Notes: a model not told the origin generated them from the letters alone. 64,000 nucleotides of DNA from Chthoniobacter flavus (GCA_945860745.1 CAMASH010000005.1:1-64000); one strand, 5' to 3'; shown: positions 34,315 to 43,910, numbered from the stretch's first letter. A program made the numbers and translations.

Positions 34315-35501
34315 AAGCCGCCCTGCGTCCTTGCCCGGTCTGTGATTACGCAGAGGCCACGGTGCTCGACACCCAGCGTTTCATCCTGCCCGAAAACCAT
34401 CCGCTCGGCACGGGTTACGATGTGGTTTGCTGCTCGAGCTGCGGCTTTGCTTATGCCGATACCGCCGCCAGCCAAGCCGACTATGATCGCTTTTACGCCA
34501 GCCATTCCAAATATCAGGATGCCCGAACATCCACCGGCAGCGGGCTCACTGCCTGGGATGCGGAGCGGTTGCGCGAAACAGCCGGGCAGATCGCGCGTTT
34601 TGAGGGCAACCGGGATGCGCGCATCGTCGATATCGGCTGCGCCAACGGCGGGCTCCTGGCCGAATTGCAAGTCCAGGGATTTTCCACCCTCTGTGGCCTT
34701 GATCCGTCGGAGGCCTGCGCCCGACACACCCGGCTTCTCCCGGAAGTGGAAGCCTGGGAGGGGGGCCTTTCGAAAATTCCCGTGGAGGCTGGAAGATTCG
34801 ACGGGATCGTTCTTTCCCACGTTCTCGAGCATGTGCGGGATTTGCAATCGGCGCTGGCGGAGGTCCGCCGCTTTTTGCAGCCCGGTGGCTGGGTTTACGC
34901 GGAGACACCCGATGCGATGCGCTATGCGGAATTCATCCCCTCCCCCTTTCAGGATTTCAATACGGAGCACATCAATCATTTCTCGACCACCAGCATGAAC
35001 AATCTTCTCCGGAGTTGCGAATTCGAGCCGGTGAACTGCGGCACCAAGACGATCCTCTCCGCACCGGACATGCCCTATCCCGCGCTCTTCGTTTATGCCC
35101 GGATGGCCCAAGCCTCGGACGAGCGTCAATCTGACCAGGCCCTGCGGGAGAGTCTCCGGGAATACATCCGGCTCTCACGCCAGCTTCTGGCCAGGATGAA
35201 TGACAATCTGGCTCTGGCCTTGCGCGGCTACGACAGGATCGTGGTTTGGGGCACCGGACAACTTACTCTCAAGCTGCTGACGGAAAGCGCGCTCTCATCG
35301 ATTCCGATCACGCAGTTCATTGACTCCAATCCGGCAAACCAAGGCCGGACGCTGCGGGGAGCCCCCATCATCGCACCTGGCGACTTGCAGGATCGAACGG
35401 TTCCCATTCTGGTCGCATCGACAATCAATGCGCCGTCGATTAGAGAGGATATTCGCCGGTTGAATCTACCCAATCCCACCATCACGCTCTCCACGCACTA
35501 A
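34293..35501 (+). CDS. SAM-dependent sugar methyltransferase with Zn-binding N-terminus
   Basis: The 402-residue protein has three parts: an N-terminal four-Cys zinc site (CPVC near residue 14 and CCSSCGF near 50), a class I methyltransferase core (VDIGCANGGLLAEL near 110, then LSHVLEHVRDLQSAL, LQPGGWVYAETP), and a C-terminal Rossmann-like part (VVWGTGQLTLKLL). This arrangement is known from nucleotide-sugar C-methyltransferases of deoxysugar pathways, so a C-methyl branch on the sugar is possible; an O-methyltransferase cannot be excluded. It overlaps the preceding SDR by 22 bases and is 3 bases from the next gene. Confidence 0.78.
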   Translation: MADHENLKAALRPCPVCDYAEATVLDTQRFILPENHPLGTGYDVVCCSSCGFAYADTAASQADYDRFYASHSKYQDARTSTGSGLTAWDAERLRETAGQIARFEGNRDARIVDIGCANGGLLAELQVQGFSTLCGLDPSEACARHTRLLPEVEAWEGGLSKIPVEAGRFDGIVLSHVLEHVRDLQSALAEVRRFLQPGGWVYAETPDAMRYAEFIPSPFQDFNTEHINHFSTTSMNNLLRSCEFEPVNCGTKTILSAPDMPYPALFVYARMAQASDERQSDQALRESLREYIRLSRQLLARMNDNLALALRGYDRIVVWGTGQLTLKLLTESALSSIPITQFIDSNPANQGRTLRGAPIIAPGDLQDRTVPILVASTINAPSIREDIRRLNLPNPTITLSTH

Positions 35502-35504
35502 TCC

Positions 35505-37325
35505 ATGCCCGCCACCATCCGCCTTTCCGATTACGTGATCCGCAGCCTGGCCGATCACGGGGTGCGTCACATTTTCCTGGTCACGGGCGGAGGGGCCATG
35601 CACCTCAACGACGCCATCGGACGCGAACCCCGCATCCAATACGTTTGCAACCACCACGAGCAGGCCAGCGCCATGGCGGCCGAAGGATACGCTCGCGTCA
35701 GCGGTGAGGTCGGCGTGGTCAATGTGACATCCGGCCCGGGCGGGGTGAACGCGCTCAACGGAGTCTTCGGCGCGTTCACGGATTCCGTGCCGATTCTCGT
35801 GCTTTCCGGCCAGGTCAAGCGAGAGACCTTGCTATCAACCCATGGTCTGACTGGAAAACTGCGGCAGTTCGGCGACCAGGAAGTGGACATCGTGGCGATG
35901 GTCCAAAACATCACCAAGTATGCCGTCACCATCACTGATCCGCAATCGATCCGCTACCACCTGGAGCGGGCGCTCCATCTGGCCACGGTGGGACGTCCCG
36001 GCCCCTGCTGGCTGGACATCCCGGTCGATGTGCAGGGAGCGCAAATCGATCCGGAAAGCCTCCGGGGTTACGACCCCGCGGAGGACGCGCCGGACTCCGA
36101 CGAGGCCGGGCTCCCGCAAATCTGCGCGGAAATCATCGCAAAAATTGCCGCGGCCGAGCGGCCGGTTATTCTGGCTGGCAGCGGCGTTCGCATCGCAGGT
36201 GCGGTGGCTGTCTTCCAGCGCGTGATCGCGAAGCTGGGCATTCCGGTCACGACCGCCTGGACCCACGACACCATCGCCACTTCGAACCCGCTTTTCTGCG
36301 GACGGCCGGGCAGCATCGGCGACCGGGGGGGAAACTTCACCGTGCAAAACAGCGACCTCCTGATCGTTATCGGCTCGCGTCTGAATATCCGCCAGGTGAG
36401 TTACAACTGGGGGTATTTTGCCCGGCAGGCTTTCAAGATTCAGGTGGATGTGGATCGCGCGGAACTGGAAAAACCGATGGTAAAAATCGACTTGCCGGTG
36501 TGCAGCGATGGGCGGCGTTTCCTGGACGAAATGGAGCGCCAACTGGAAGTCCATAGGCCGGCGGCCGGGCACGGAAAATGGCTGACCTGGTGCCGGGAAC
36601 GCCAACACCGTTATCCGGTTTTCCAGCCGGAAAAACACCAGTCGGGGGAAACCGGGATCAATCCCTATCACTTTGCCCGGGTGCTTTTTGAGGAACTGGC
36701 GGAGGACGATGTGATCGCGTGCGGCGATGCGACGGCCTGCATTGCCACCTTCCAATCCGCCGACATCCGCCTCGGGCAGCGGCTTTTCTCCAACTCCGGC
36801 GCCGCTTCGATGGGGCACGACCTGCCCGCAGCCATTGGCGCGGCCGTGGCACGGGGCGGCCGCCGCGTGATCTGCCTGGCGGGGGACGGCAGCCTGCAAA
36901 TGAACATCCAGGAGTTGCAAACCGTGGCCCATCATCGCTGGCCACTGAAGCTTTTTGTCCTCAACAACGGAGGCTATCTCTCCATCCGCCAGACCCAAAC
37001 GAATTTTTTCGGGCAGCTGGTGGGTGCAACCGGGGAGAGCGGCGTTTCCTTTCCCGACCATGTCAAGCTGGCCCAAGCGTATGGGTTGAATGGAAGCCGG
37101 CTGGAGGGCCCCGATTTTTCCGAAGCACTCCGCCGCGTGCTGGCTTCGCCGGATCCCGAGGTGTGCGAGGTGATGCTGGATCGCGATCAGACTTTTGAGC
37201 CCAAGCTGACCTCGCGCCGTTTGCCGGATGGCCGCATGATCTCTTCGCCGTTGGAGGATATGGCGCCCTTCCTCAGCCGGGAGGAACTGCGGGCCAATAT
37301 GATCGTATCCCTGGTGGAGGAGTGA
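35505..37325 (+). CDS. YerE-like thiamine-diphosphate enzyme (acetolactate synthase superfamily)
   Basis: ThDP-dependent enzyme of 606 residues with the three-domain acetolactate-synthase layout: the activating Glu in CNHHEQASAM (Glu 52), GPGGVNALNGVFGAF, and the ThDP/Mg site GDGSLQMN near residue 461 followed by FVLNNGGYLSIRQTQ. Placed directly in an rfbFGH operon it matches YerE of Yersinia, which uses pyruvate to attach a two-carbon unit to C-4 of CDP-4-keto-3,6-dideoxyhexose in yersiniose synthesis. A plain biosynthetic acetolactate synthase is unlikely because there is no small subunit or ilvC nearby. It overlaps the next gene by 4 bases. Confidence 0.8.
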   Translation: MPATIRLSDYVIRSLADHGVRHIFLVTGGGAMHLNDAIGREPRIQYVCNHHEQASAMAAEGYARVSGEVGVVNVTSGPGGVNALNGVFGAFTDSVPILVLSGQVKRETLLSTHGLTGKLRQFGDQEVDIVAMVQNITKYAVTITDPQSIRYHLERALHLATVGRPGPCWLDIPVDVQGAQIDPESLRGYDPAEDAPDSDEAGLPQICAEIIAKIAAAERPVILAGSGVRIAGAVAVFQRVIAKLGIPVTTAWTHDTIATSNPLFCGRPGSIGDRGGNFTVQNSDLLIVIGSRLNIRQVSYNWGYFARQAFKIQVDVDRAELEKPMVKIDLPVCSDGRRFLDEMERQLEVHRPAAGHGKWLTWCRERQHRYPVFQPEKHQSGETGINPYHFARVLFEELAEDDVIACGDATACIATFQSADIRLGQRLFSNSGAASMGHDLPAAIGAAVARGGRRVICLAGDGSLQMNIQELQTVAHHRWPLKLFVLNNGGYLSIRQTQTNFFGQLVGATGESGVSFPDHVKLAQAYGLNGSRLEGPDFSEALRRVLASPDPEVCEVMLDRDQTFEPKLTSRRLPDGRMISSPLEDMAPFLSREELRANMIVSLVEE

Positions 37326-38452
37326 CGATGGATTCTGTGTCCGCCAGATTCCGCCTGTCAGAAATCTTCGAGCAGCGACCGGAGATTCTCATGCCGGAAG
37401 CGGGCACCAGTCTGGTGGTGTATGGCGCGGGAAACTGCGGGCGTGATGTGCTGCGGGTCTTGCAGGACGCGGGTTACGAAGTGGTGGCGTTTCTGGACAC
37501 GAGGGCGGCGGCCGATTCCATGGTCGGCGGGATTCCCAGTCATCGGCTCGAATCCCCGGAGGCGAGCCGGTTGGCCACTGCCGGACTACCAGTCCTCATC
37601 GCAGTCTATAACTTCACCGCCGATACCGGAATGATCGCTCTGCGGCTGAGGGAAGCCGGCTTTCACTCCGTGCTCCCCTACTATGCGCTGGAGGCGAAAT
37701 TTCCCGGCACGCTCAAGTCGCGCTATTGGCTGGAGACAAGGGAGTATTGGGCAGAACGGCGCGAGGCAATTTTCCAGGGGTTGGATCTGTGGGTGGACGA
37801 GGAAAGCCGCGGAATCTATCTCGCCCTGATGGAATTGCGCTTGACGGGGAATCTGCAGCTTTTGCGCAACCCGGATCGCGCCCATCAGTACTTTCCCGCC
37901 GACCTGCCGGCGCTCAAGGAGCCCGTGCGCATGATTGATGGCGGGGCTTATGTGGGCGACACGCTCGCCGCCATGGAGCGCTACGAGCTGGAGGCGGTAG
38001 CGGCCTTTGAACCGGACCAGGAAAATTTCCAGGCGTTAAAGATTTGGGTGGAACAGGCCGTCGGCCTCCCGAAAGAGACAGTGCTTTTTCCTTGCGGTCT
38101 GGGCTCGCAAACCGGCTGGCAGTCTTTTCACTCCAGCCAGCAGGCCGGCAGTGCCATGGGGGATGCTGGAGAGACAGCCATTCAGGTGCTGGCCTTGGAT
38201 GACGTGCTCCCGCGATTCCAGCCGACCTTCATCAAACTCGACATCGAAGGCGCGGAAACGGCCGCCCTGAACGGAGCCGCCCAAACCATCACATCCTCTC
38301 AGCCCCGTCTGGCGATCTGCGTGTATCATCGGCCGGACGATTTGTGGAATGTTCCTCTTCTAATGAGGCAGCTTGTTCCCGGGCACCGCCTTTTTCTGCG
38401 TTATCATGGATTCAACGGCTTTGACGCCGTGGCCTACGCCATCGAGCCATGA
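37322..38452 (+). CDS. FkbM-family methyltransferase
   Basis: The 376-residue protein has an N-terminal Rossmann-like region (LVVYGAGNCGRDVLRVL, near residue 30) of the type seen in nucleotide-sugar-linked proteins. An FkbM-type SAM methyltransferase domain follows: MIDGGAYVGDTLAAM near residue 205, AAFEPDQENFQAL, and IKLDIEGAETAALNGA near residue 305, the family signature. It probably O-methylates a sugar of the glycan made by this operon. GTG start overlapping the preceding stop by 4 bases; an ATG lies two codons later. Confidence 0.85.
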   Translation: MTMDSVSARFRLSEIFEQRPEILMPEAGTSLVVYGAGNCGRDVLRVLQDAGYEVVAFLDTRAAADSMVGGIPSHRLESPEASRLATAGLPVLIAVYNFTADTGMIALRLREAGFHSVLPYYALEAKFPGTLKSRYWLETREYWAERREAIFQGLDLWVDEESRGIYLALMELRLTGNLQLLRNPDRAHQYFPADLPALKEPVRMIDGGAYVGDTLAAMERYELEAVAAFEPDQENFQALKIWVEQAVGLPKETVLFPCGLGSQTGWQSFHSSQQAGSAMGDAGETAIQVLALDDVLPRFQPTFIKLDIEGAETAALNGAAQTITSSQPRLAICVYHRPDDLWNVPLLMRQLVPGHRLFLRYHGFNGFDAVAYAIEP

Positions 38453-39090
38453 AGAGTATCATTTTCGACCTGGACGGGACACTGATCGATTCGCTCCCGG
38501 GCATCGAGGAGTCGGCTCGCACGGCGATTTCCCGCGTGCTGCCGGAGAGACCCATGCCGCTACTCCGGGAGTTCATCGGTCCGCCCGTGGCCGTGATGTT
38601 CGCCCGGATCTGGCCGGATCTACCGTCGGAACTGATGGCCGGATTGCTGGCGGAATTCCGGGCCCACTACGACGGAGAGGGATGCCTGAATTCCCAGACT
38701 TATTCCGAAGTCCCGGAGGTGCTGGCGCGACTCAGCGGAGCGGGGATGAACTTGTTCGTTTTGACCAACAAACCCATCCGTCCGACGCGGGCCATTCTCG
38801 CCCATGTGGGCCTGGCCGCGCTGTTCCGCGAAGTGGTCACCCCCGATTTCGCGGACCCGCCCTTTCGCTCCAAATCCGAGGGCGCGAGTTGGCTGCAAGC
38901 GAACCACAGCCTTGATCCCGCTTCCACCGTGGTGGTGGGTGATGGGATGGATGATGCGGAGGCGGCCGAGGCCTGTGGCTTTGAGTTTTTGGCCATCCGA
39001 TATGGGTACGGACGCGCTCACGAAACCAAGAAGATCAGGCCCCTCGCCGTTTTAGAAAAGTTTTCCGATATGGAGAACGTTCTGCTTTAA
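38449..39090 (+). CDS. HAD-superfamily phosphatase
   Basis: The 213-residue haloacid-dehalogenase hydrolase has motif I IIFDLDGTLIDSLPG (nucleophile Asp 6), motif II LTNKPI, a motif III Lys in PFRSKSE, and motif IV VVVGDGMDDAEAA near residue 160. The cap insertion is the phosphoglycolate-phosphatase type. In this operon it may dephosphorylate a sugar phosphate, for example the product of the adjacent NeuB-type synthase, but this is inference from position. ATG start overlaps the preceding gene by 4 bases. Confidence 0.85.
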   Translation: MKSIIFDLDGTLIDSLPGIEESARTAISRVLPERPMPLLREFIGPPVAVMFARIWPDLPSELMAGLLAEFRAHYDGEGCLNSQTYSEVPEVLARLSGAGMNLFVLTNKPIRPTRAILAHVGLAALFREVVTPDFADPPFRSKSEGASWLQANHSLDPASTVVVGDGMDDAEAAEACGFEFLAIRYGYGRAHETKKIRPLAVLEKFSDMENVLL

Positions 39091-39104
39091 CCCAATTCAC
39101 ATTT

Positions 39105-40187
39105 ATGATCCACCGCGACTTTTTCGAAGAACTCTTTGTCCTTGAGATGGCGAACAACCATTGGGGAAGCGTGGAGCGAGGGCTGAAGATTATCGCGGAT
39201 TTTTCCAAGGTTGTCCGTTTCAACAACGTGCGCGCCGCCATCAAAATCCAGCTTCGGGATGTGGACAATTTCATTCACCGGGATTTTCGAAGCCGCTCCG
39301 ATATTCGCTACATCAAGAAGACGGTGGACACGCAATTGCCACGGGAGGCCTTTGCGCGCCTGATCGAAGCCATCCGCAAAAGCGGCTGCCTCCCCAGCGC
39401 GACCCCATTCGACGAAACCTCGGTGGACCTTTGCGAGGAATTGGAAATTCCCCTGATCAAGATCGCCAGCTCGGACATCAATGATTGGTTCCTGATCGAA
39501 AAAATTGCCCAGACGCGCAAGCCGGTCATTGCCTCCAGCGGGGGGTCGTCGCTGAAGGACACTGACGACTTGGTCACGTTTTTCGCCAATCGGAATATTC
39601 CCCTGGCGCTCAACCACTGCGTGTCCCTCTATCCCACGGAGGATCGCGATCTGCAAATGAACCAGATCGATTTTCTCAGACAGCGGTATCCCAATAATAC
39701 GATCGGGTTTTCCACCCACGAATACCATGACTGGGAAACCAGCATGGCCATCGCCTACGGCAAGGGAGCCCGCACATTCGAACGCCACATCGATATTGAG
39801 GCGGACGGAATTCCGGTCTCACCCTATTGCTCGCAGCCTCATCAGGCCGACACATGGTTCAAGGCTTTTCGCAGGGTCAAATCGATGTGCGGTCATCCCG
39901 GAACGCTCAAACGAACACCCCCGCCCGAAGAGATCAAGTATCTTGATGGCCTTGTGCGCGGGGTCTACGTGCGCCGGGATTTGCCCCAGGGAGCGGCCAT
40001 CTCGGAGGACGATCTCTATCTGGCCATCCCGTTGCAAAAAGGCCAGGCCTCGTGCCGCGAGATCATGCGCGGCCAGGTGCTGCTGGCCGATGTGCGGAAA
40101 GACGCGCCCCTCATGATCGATCAAATCGACAGCCCCTATGCCTATGATGAGGAGTTGAAGCAGATGATTTTTGAAAGGGGAATCTGA
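39105..40187 (+). CDS. NeuB-family (sialic/nonulosonic acid synthase-like) protein
   Basis: PEP-dependent aldol-condensing synthase family, TIM barrel plus C-terminal SAF (antifreeze-like) domain. The 360-residue protein shows VLEMANNHWGSVERGL near residue 13 (counterpart of the NeuB E-x-x-x-N-H motif), ATPFDETSVDLCEEL, IKIASSDINDW, STHEYHDW and FERHIDIE in the barrel. The SAF part has GVYVRRDLPQGAAISEDDL at about residues 285-303. NeuB proteins make nonulosonic acids from a hexosamine and PEP; substrate here is unknown, and no neuA (CMP transferase) or neuC is in the window. It lies 14 bases after the HAD gene. Confidence 0.82.
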   Translation: MIHRDFFEELFVLEMANNHWGSVERGLKIIADFSKVVRFNNVRAAIKIQLRDVDNFIHRDFRSRSDIRYIKKTVDTQLPREAFARLIEAIRKSGCLPSATPFDETSVDLCEELEIPLIKIASSDINDWFLIEKIAQTRKPVIASSGGSSLKDTDDLVTFFANRNIPLALNHCVSLYPTEDRDLQMNQIDFLRQRYPNNTIGFSTHEYHDWETSMAIAYGKGARTFERHIDIEADGIPVSPYCSQPHQADTWFKAFRRVKSMCGHPGTLKRTPPPEEIKYLDGLVRGVYVRRDLPQGAAISEDDLYLAIPLQKGQASCREIMRGQVLLADVRKDAPLMIDQIDSPYAYDEELKQMIFERGI

Positions 40188-40190
40188 GCC

Positions 40191-41120
40191 ATGCCCCGTT
40201 TCAGCGTCATCTCCGGAACCTTCAACGAGAGGGAGAACGTCGACGAGTTCGTCACGCGAATAGCCGCGATGTTCACCAGCCTGGGAGAGGCGGACTACGA
40301 ATTGATCATCATTGATAACGCCTCGACCGACGGCACCCCGGAACGGCTCAGATCCCTTGCCGCTAAAGATCCGCGGATTAAAGTCATCCTCAACACCCGG
40401 AATTTCGGACACATCCGTTCACCTTTTCATGCTCTTCTCCAGACCAGTGGCGAAGCCGTGATTTGCATGGCCTCCGACTTGCAGGATCCCCCGGAGATGA
40501 TCCCTGCGTTGATCGAGAAATGGCGGGCGGGTGCCAAGGCCGTCGTCTGCGTCAAGCAATCCGAGGATGGCGCCCCGCTGTTTGCGTTGATCCGGCGCAC
40601 CTACTACCGGATCGTCCACGCGCTGGCCGACACGGCAATCATCGAAAACTTCACCGGCTTTGGACTCTATGACCGGGCCGTTGTCGACTACTGTCGGAAT
40701 GCCGATGATCCCTATCCGTATTTCCGGGGCATGATTTCAGAGATCGGATTTCCGGTGGAGCAGATTCCCTATCAGAAACCCGGACGAAAACGCGGGGTCA
40801 CGAAGAACAATTTTTACACCTTATATGATCTGGCCATGCTGGGGATCACCAACCATTCCAAGGTTCCCCTGCGGCTGGCCACCATGGTGGGATTTGCCAT
40901 GTCGTTGCTCAGCCTGATCGTCGGTCTGGTCTATCTCTTGTACAAATTGTTTTTCTGGCAAAGTTTTCCCCTCGGCATGGCTCCGGTCGTGATCGGCCTG
41001 TTTCTTTTCTGCTCGGTGCAGTTGTTTTTCATTGGCATTTTGGGCGAGTACATCGGTGCCATTCACACGCATGTGGCGAAACGGCCTTTGGTGGTTGAGA
41101 AAGAGCGGATTAATTTTTAA
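40191..41120 (+). CDS. GT2 family polyprenyl-phosphate glycosyltransferase
   Basis: DPM1/GtrB-like membrane glycosyltransferase of 309 residues, expected to load a sugar onto undecaprenyl phosphate. The GT-A domain has FSVISGTFNERENVDEF, LIIIDNASTDGT, ASDLQDPPEMI (the D-x-D region near residue 97) and VEQIPYQKPGRKRGVTKNNF. Two C-terminal membrane spans follow (residues about 230-290), the usual layout for this subfamily. It is 3 bases from both neighbours. Confidence 0.88.
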   Translation: MPRFSVISGTFNERENVDEFVTRIAAMFTSLGEADYELIIIDNASTDGTPERLRSLAAKDPRIKVILNTRNFGHIRSPFHALLQTSGEAVICMASDLQDPPEMIPALIEKWRAGAKAVVCVKQSEDGAPLFALIRRTYYRIVHALADTAIIENFTGFGLYDRAVVDYCRNADDPYPYFRGMISEIGFPVEQIPYQKPGRKRGVTKNNFYTLYDLAMLGITNHSKVPLRLATMVGFAMSLLSLIVGLVYLLYKLFFWQSFPLGMAPVVIGLFLFCSVQLFFIGILGEYIGAIHTHVAKRPLVVEKERINF

Positions 41121-41123
41121 GCC

Positions 41124-42086
41124 GTGTTAAAACCACGGTTCCTCCTGCAAAGCCTCGCCTCCGTTGTCTTGCTGGCGTTTTTGTTGAGTCGGATCGAGTG
41201 GAAAGCCTTGTCGGCCATCTGGCAGCAGGTGAATCTTCCCTTGGCTCTGACGGCCTCCCTCCTGACTTTTCTCCTGATTTTTTTGCTGGCGGTCCGCTGG
41301 CGGATTTTTCTGACCCAGCAAGGCATCGAAATGCCGCTTTCGTCCGTCTTGAAACTTACCTGGACCGGACAGTTCTTTAACTCCTTTCTCCCGGGCAGCA
41401 CCGGCGGCGACTTCTCAAAACTCTATCAGGTCTGCCGGCGGAATCCCGACCGCAAGACCCGGGCCGCAGTCACCGTTCTGCTGGATCGCCTCTCGGCCCT
41501 CGCGGCCATGATGGTCCTGGCAATCTGTGCCTGGGTGCTGGGCCCCTCGTGGAAGATCCTGCATTCGGGGTTGGTTTCCCTCAAGCCGCAAAACTGGATG
41601 CTCGTTTCGCTTCTGATTCTTGCCCTCAGCGTTGTTTGCGCTTGGCTGGTCCGTCGTTTCGGGTCCGAGCCCTGGCGGCAGCGAGGGGAGCGATTGCGAG
41701 CGGCTCTGAGCACGGGCTTCCAATGCAACGCCGGGACGATGGCCGCCCTGTTCCTTGCCTTCGTGATTCATTTCGTAAACTTCACCATCTTCTTTCTCTT
41801 TGCCCGGGCGCTCGGAATTTCGCTCACGTACTGGCAGGTCCTTCTCATTTTGCCCGTGGTGTTCCTGCTCTTGCTCCTGCCGGTGACGGTGAATGGTCAT
41901 GGCCTGCGCGAAGTGTTGCTGATCTTTTACTTCACACAATTCGGCATTCATCTGGCCGGGGGCCAACCGGCCGGCATTGCGGAAATCGTCATTTCTCTCA
42001 CGCTGCTCTGCGTGGCCAATGACTTGCTATGGAGCCTGCCGGGCGGGCTTCTCGGCCTGATCCCCTTCCGACCGGATCGGACCTGA
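41124..42086 (+). CDS. lysylphosphatidylglycerol synthase TM-region-like (UPF0104) protein
   Basis: Polytopic inner-membrane protein of 320 residues with seven or eight hydrophobic segments. Family motifs include WRIFLTQQGI and LPGSTGGDFSKLY near residue 95, typical of this flippase-like family often found in glycan clusters. It lacks the soluble aminoacyl-transferase domain of MprF, so lipid aminoacylation is unlikely; a flippase-like role for a lipid-linked sugar is inferred. GTG start 3 bases after the GT2. Its last 60 bases overlap the convergent GT39-like gene. Confidence 0.8.
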   Translation: MLKPRFLLQSLASVVLLAFLLSRIEWKALSAIWQQVNLPLALTASLLTFLLIFLLAVRWRIFLTQQGIEMPLSSVLKLTWTGQFFNSFLPGSTGGDFSKLYQVCRRNPDRKTRAAVTVLLDRLSALAAMMVLAICAWVLGPSWKILHSGLVSLKPQNWMLVSLLILALSVVCAWLVRRFGSEPWRQRGERLRAALSTGFQCNAGTMAALFLAFVIHFVNFTIFFLFARALGISLTYWQVLLILPVVFLLLLLPVTVNGHGLREVLLIFYFTQFGIHLAGGQPAGIAEIVISLTLLCVANDLLWSLPGGLLGLIPFRPDRT

Positions 42087-43760
42087 CGGAAGCGGCGGCT
42101 GTTCAGGTTTTCGGCGGATGGTGCACATCAGAACGCCGTTTCTCCGGATTTCGGCCTCAAGCGGCGCATCGGGAAAATTCTTCCACATGCCATAGCGGGG
42201 GATGGCCACCGTGTAATCCAAATCGGCAGGAAAGGGGTCATCGCCCGAGAGCCCGAGAAAGATTCCGATTTTCGTACCCTTGTCCGCATAGTAAGAGAAG
42301 CAGGGGATCGAGAGGGCATTGGCACCGACGAGCACGGTGGGAGGCGGAGCTCCCGGCGTCTGCCGGTCATGCAAGACAAGGGCCGCCTCTCGATAACTCG
42401 TCGCCCAATAGTCCGTCTCATACCTTTCGTGCAAAGTCGCCCTCGGTCCGGCCAGGATGTTGTAGTAGGCATACTGGTAGGGGTGCCAAAGCGCCAGGCT
42501 GGGCAGACAGGAGGCCAGCAGAAGGATCAAGCTCCACGTCCCCGCTTTCGCCAGACGTCCGTTAATAAGGCTCGCGATTCGCGCCGCCGCCAGCCCGGAC
42601 GCGAGCGCGAAGGCGGGGAGCAAGAATAGAAAATGCCGGATTCCGTCATAGATATTCGGGTGTTTCAAGACAACGTAAGCCAGGGGGAAACCCAGCCAAA
42701 AGAGTAGCAGAAAAAAGGCTTCCGAACCCTGATCTTTCCATCGGACTGTAAGTAAACCCGCCGCCAGGGCCATTCCAGCCAGCGCGAGCACCAGGATGGG
42801 GACCGGCATAGTCAGCATTAACATCCATGGCAGATAATGCCAGGGGAGGTTGGTGCTCTCATAGACCTGGCCCGCATAGAGAACCGGATATGCAGTGGGA
42901 AATCCTGTTGATTGGCGGAACGCTTCGATTGGATTGACCAAAGGATTTTGGTGCGCATAGGGCCAGAGCGAAACCAAAAGACCCCAGGCAATCAACGCGA
43001 CGAGAAAGGCACCGGCTAGAATGCGCGGGCGAAGAAGGCCCTCCAAATCGGAAAAGAGGGACTCTCGCAGCAAGGATCGCAATCCGAGGGCTGCGAGCGT
43101 CGCACCAAAAAAGATGAACACCATGATGCCCCCGATTCGAACCGACAGAGTAAGCCCGAAAAGCAAGCCGCAGAGGGCGAAGTTTCCCGAAGAAGGATTC
43201 GCGGTCAGACGGAGAATTCCCACCACCGACCATGCTATCGCGGTCGCCAGCGGGATGTCTTTGCAGTTAATGAAGGCATGCCCGAAAAACTGCGGCATGA
43301 GCAGGAGAGATGCGACCGAAAACGCGGCAACAGGATTGCCTCCCAAACGGCGTCCAATCTTTGCCACTGCAGGAATTGCAAGGATTCCACTCAAAGACAT
43401 GAGAAATGGTCTCCAGTGGAAAAGATCCTTTCCTGCCAAACGATGGAGAATGGCGCTGGGAAGATCGAAGATTGTTCCATAGAAATACAGCCCTCCAATG
43501 TCTGTCCGCCACCGCATGTCGGTGAGTCCGGACAAGAAGTAATCCAGGACGTAGGAGCCGTAAATGGCGTGCTGGGCCTCATCCCATGCCATCCCGAAGT
43601 GCGGATATAAAAACCAGGCGCCCACGGCTAAAAATGCAGCCGCAAGCCACTCCCAATTCCCGGAAAACCAGGTCGAAGATTTGTTCGCGATTGGATTCAA
43701 AGGAGTGAGACACCAGCCCTCTTTCCTGCGCATGTCAAGCCGCCAGGCTCCCGAAGACAT
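42027..43760 (-). CDS. GT39-like (ArnT/PMT-type) membrane glycosyltransferase
   Basis: The 577-residue polytopic protein has the GT-C N-terminal loop motif GMAWDEAQHAIYG (acidic D-E near residue 60) and about ten further hydrophobic segments. The C-terminal outside region carries charged ends. Such proteins move a sugar from a polyprenyl carrier to a periplasmic acceptor. It is convergent with the sugar operon and overlaps its last gene by 60 bases. Start uncertain: the ATG at 43733 (nine codons in) is also possible. Confidence 0.75.
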   Translation of the reverse strand: MSSGAWRLDMRRKEGWCLTPLNPIANKSSTWFSGNWEWLAAAFLAVGAWFLYPHFGMAWDEAQHAIYGSYVLDYFLSGLTDMRWRTDIGGLYFYGTIFDLPSAILHRLAGKDLFHWRPFLMSLSGILAIPAVAKIGRRLGGNPVAAFSVASLLLMPQFFGHAFINCKDIPLATAIAWSVVGILRLTANPSSGNFALCGLLFGLTLSVRIGGIMVFIFFGATLAALGLRSLLRESLFSDLEGLLRPRILAGAFLVALIAWGLLVSLWPYAHQNPLVNPIEAFRQSTGFPTAYPVLYAGQVYESTNLPWHYLPWMLMLTMPVPILVLALAGMALAAGLLTVRWKDQGSEAFFLLLFWLGFPLAYVVLKHPNIYDGIRHFLFLLPAFALASGLAAARIASLINGRLAKAGTWSLILLLASCLPSLALWHPYQYAYYNILAGPRATLHERYETDYWATSYREAALVLHDRQTPGAPPPTVLVGANALSIPCFSYYADKGTKIGIFLGLSGDDPFPADLDYTVAIPRYGMWKNFPDAPLEAEIRRNGVLMCTIRRKPEQPPLPSGPIRSEGDQAEKPARQAP

Positions 43761-43910
43761 GAGCGGGTCAGATCCCTGTGATCCCTACCGGGGAGAAAGC
43801 CTAGAGGCCAGCCTTCCGCTGCACCTGACAGTCTTTTCTCTGTTTCGTAACCATTGATGCTCCACCCGCAAAGCCTGATGCATGCTTGCACCGGAGGCAA
43901 AGATCAGGAA

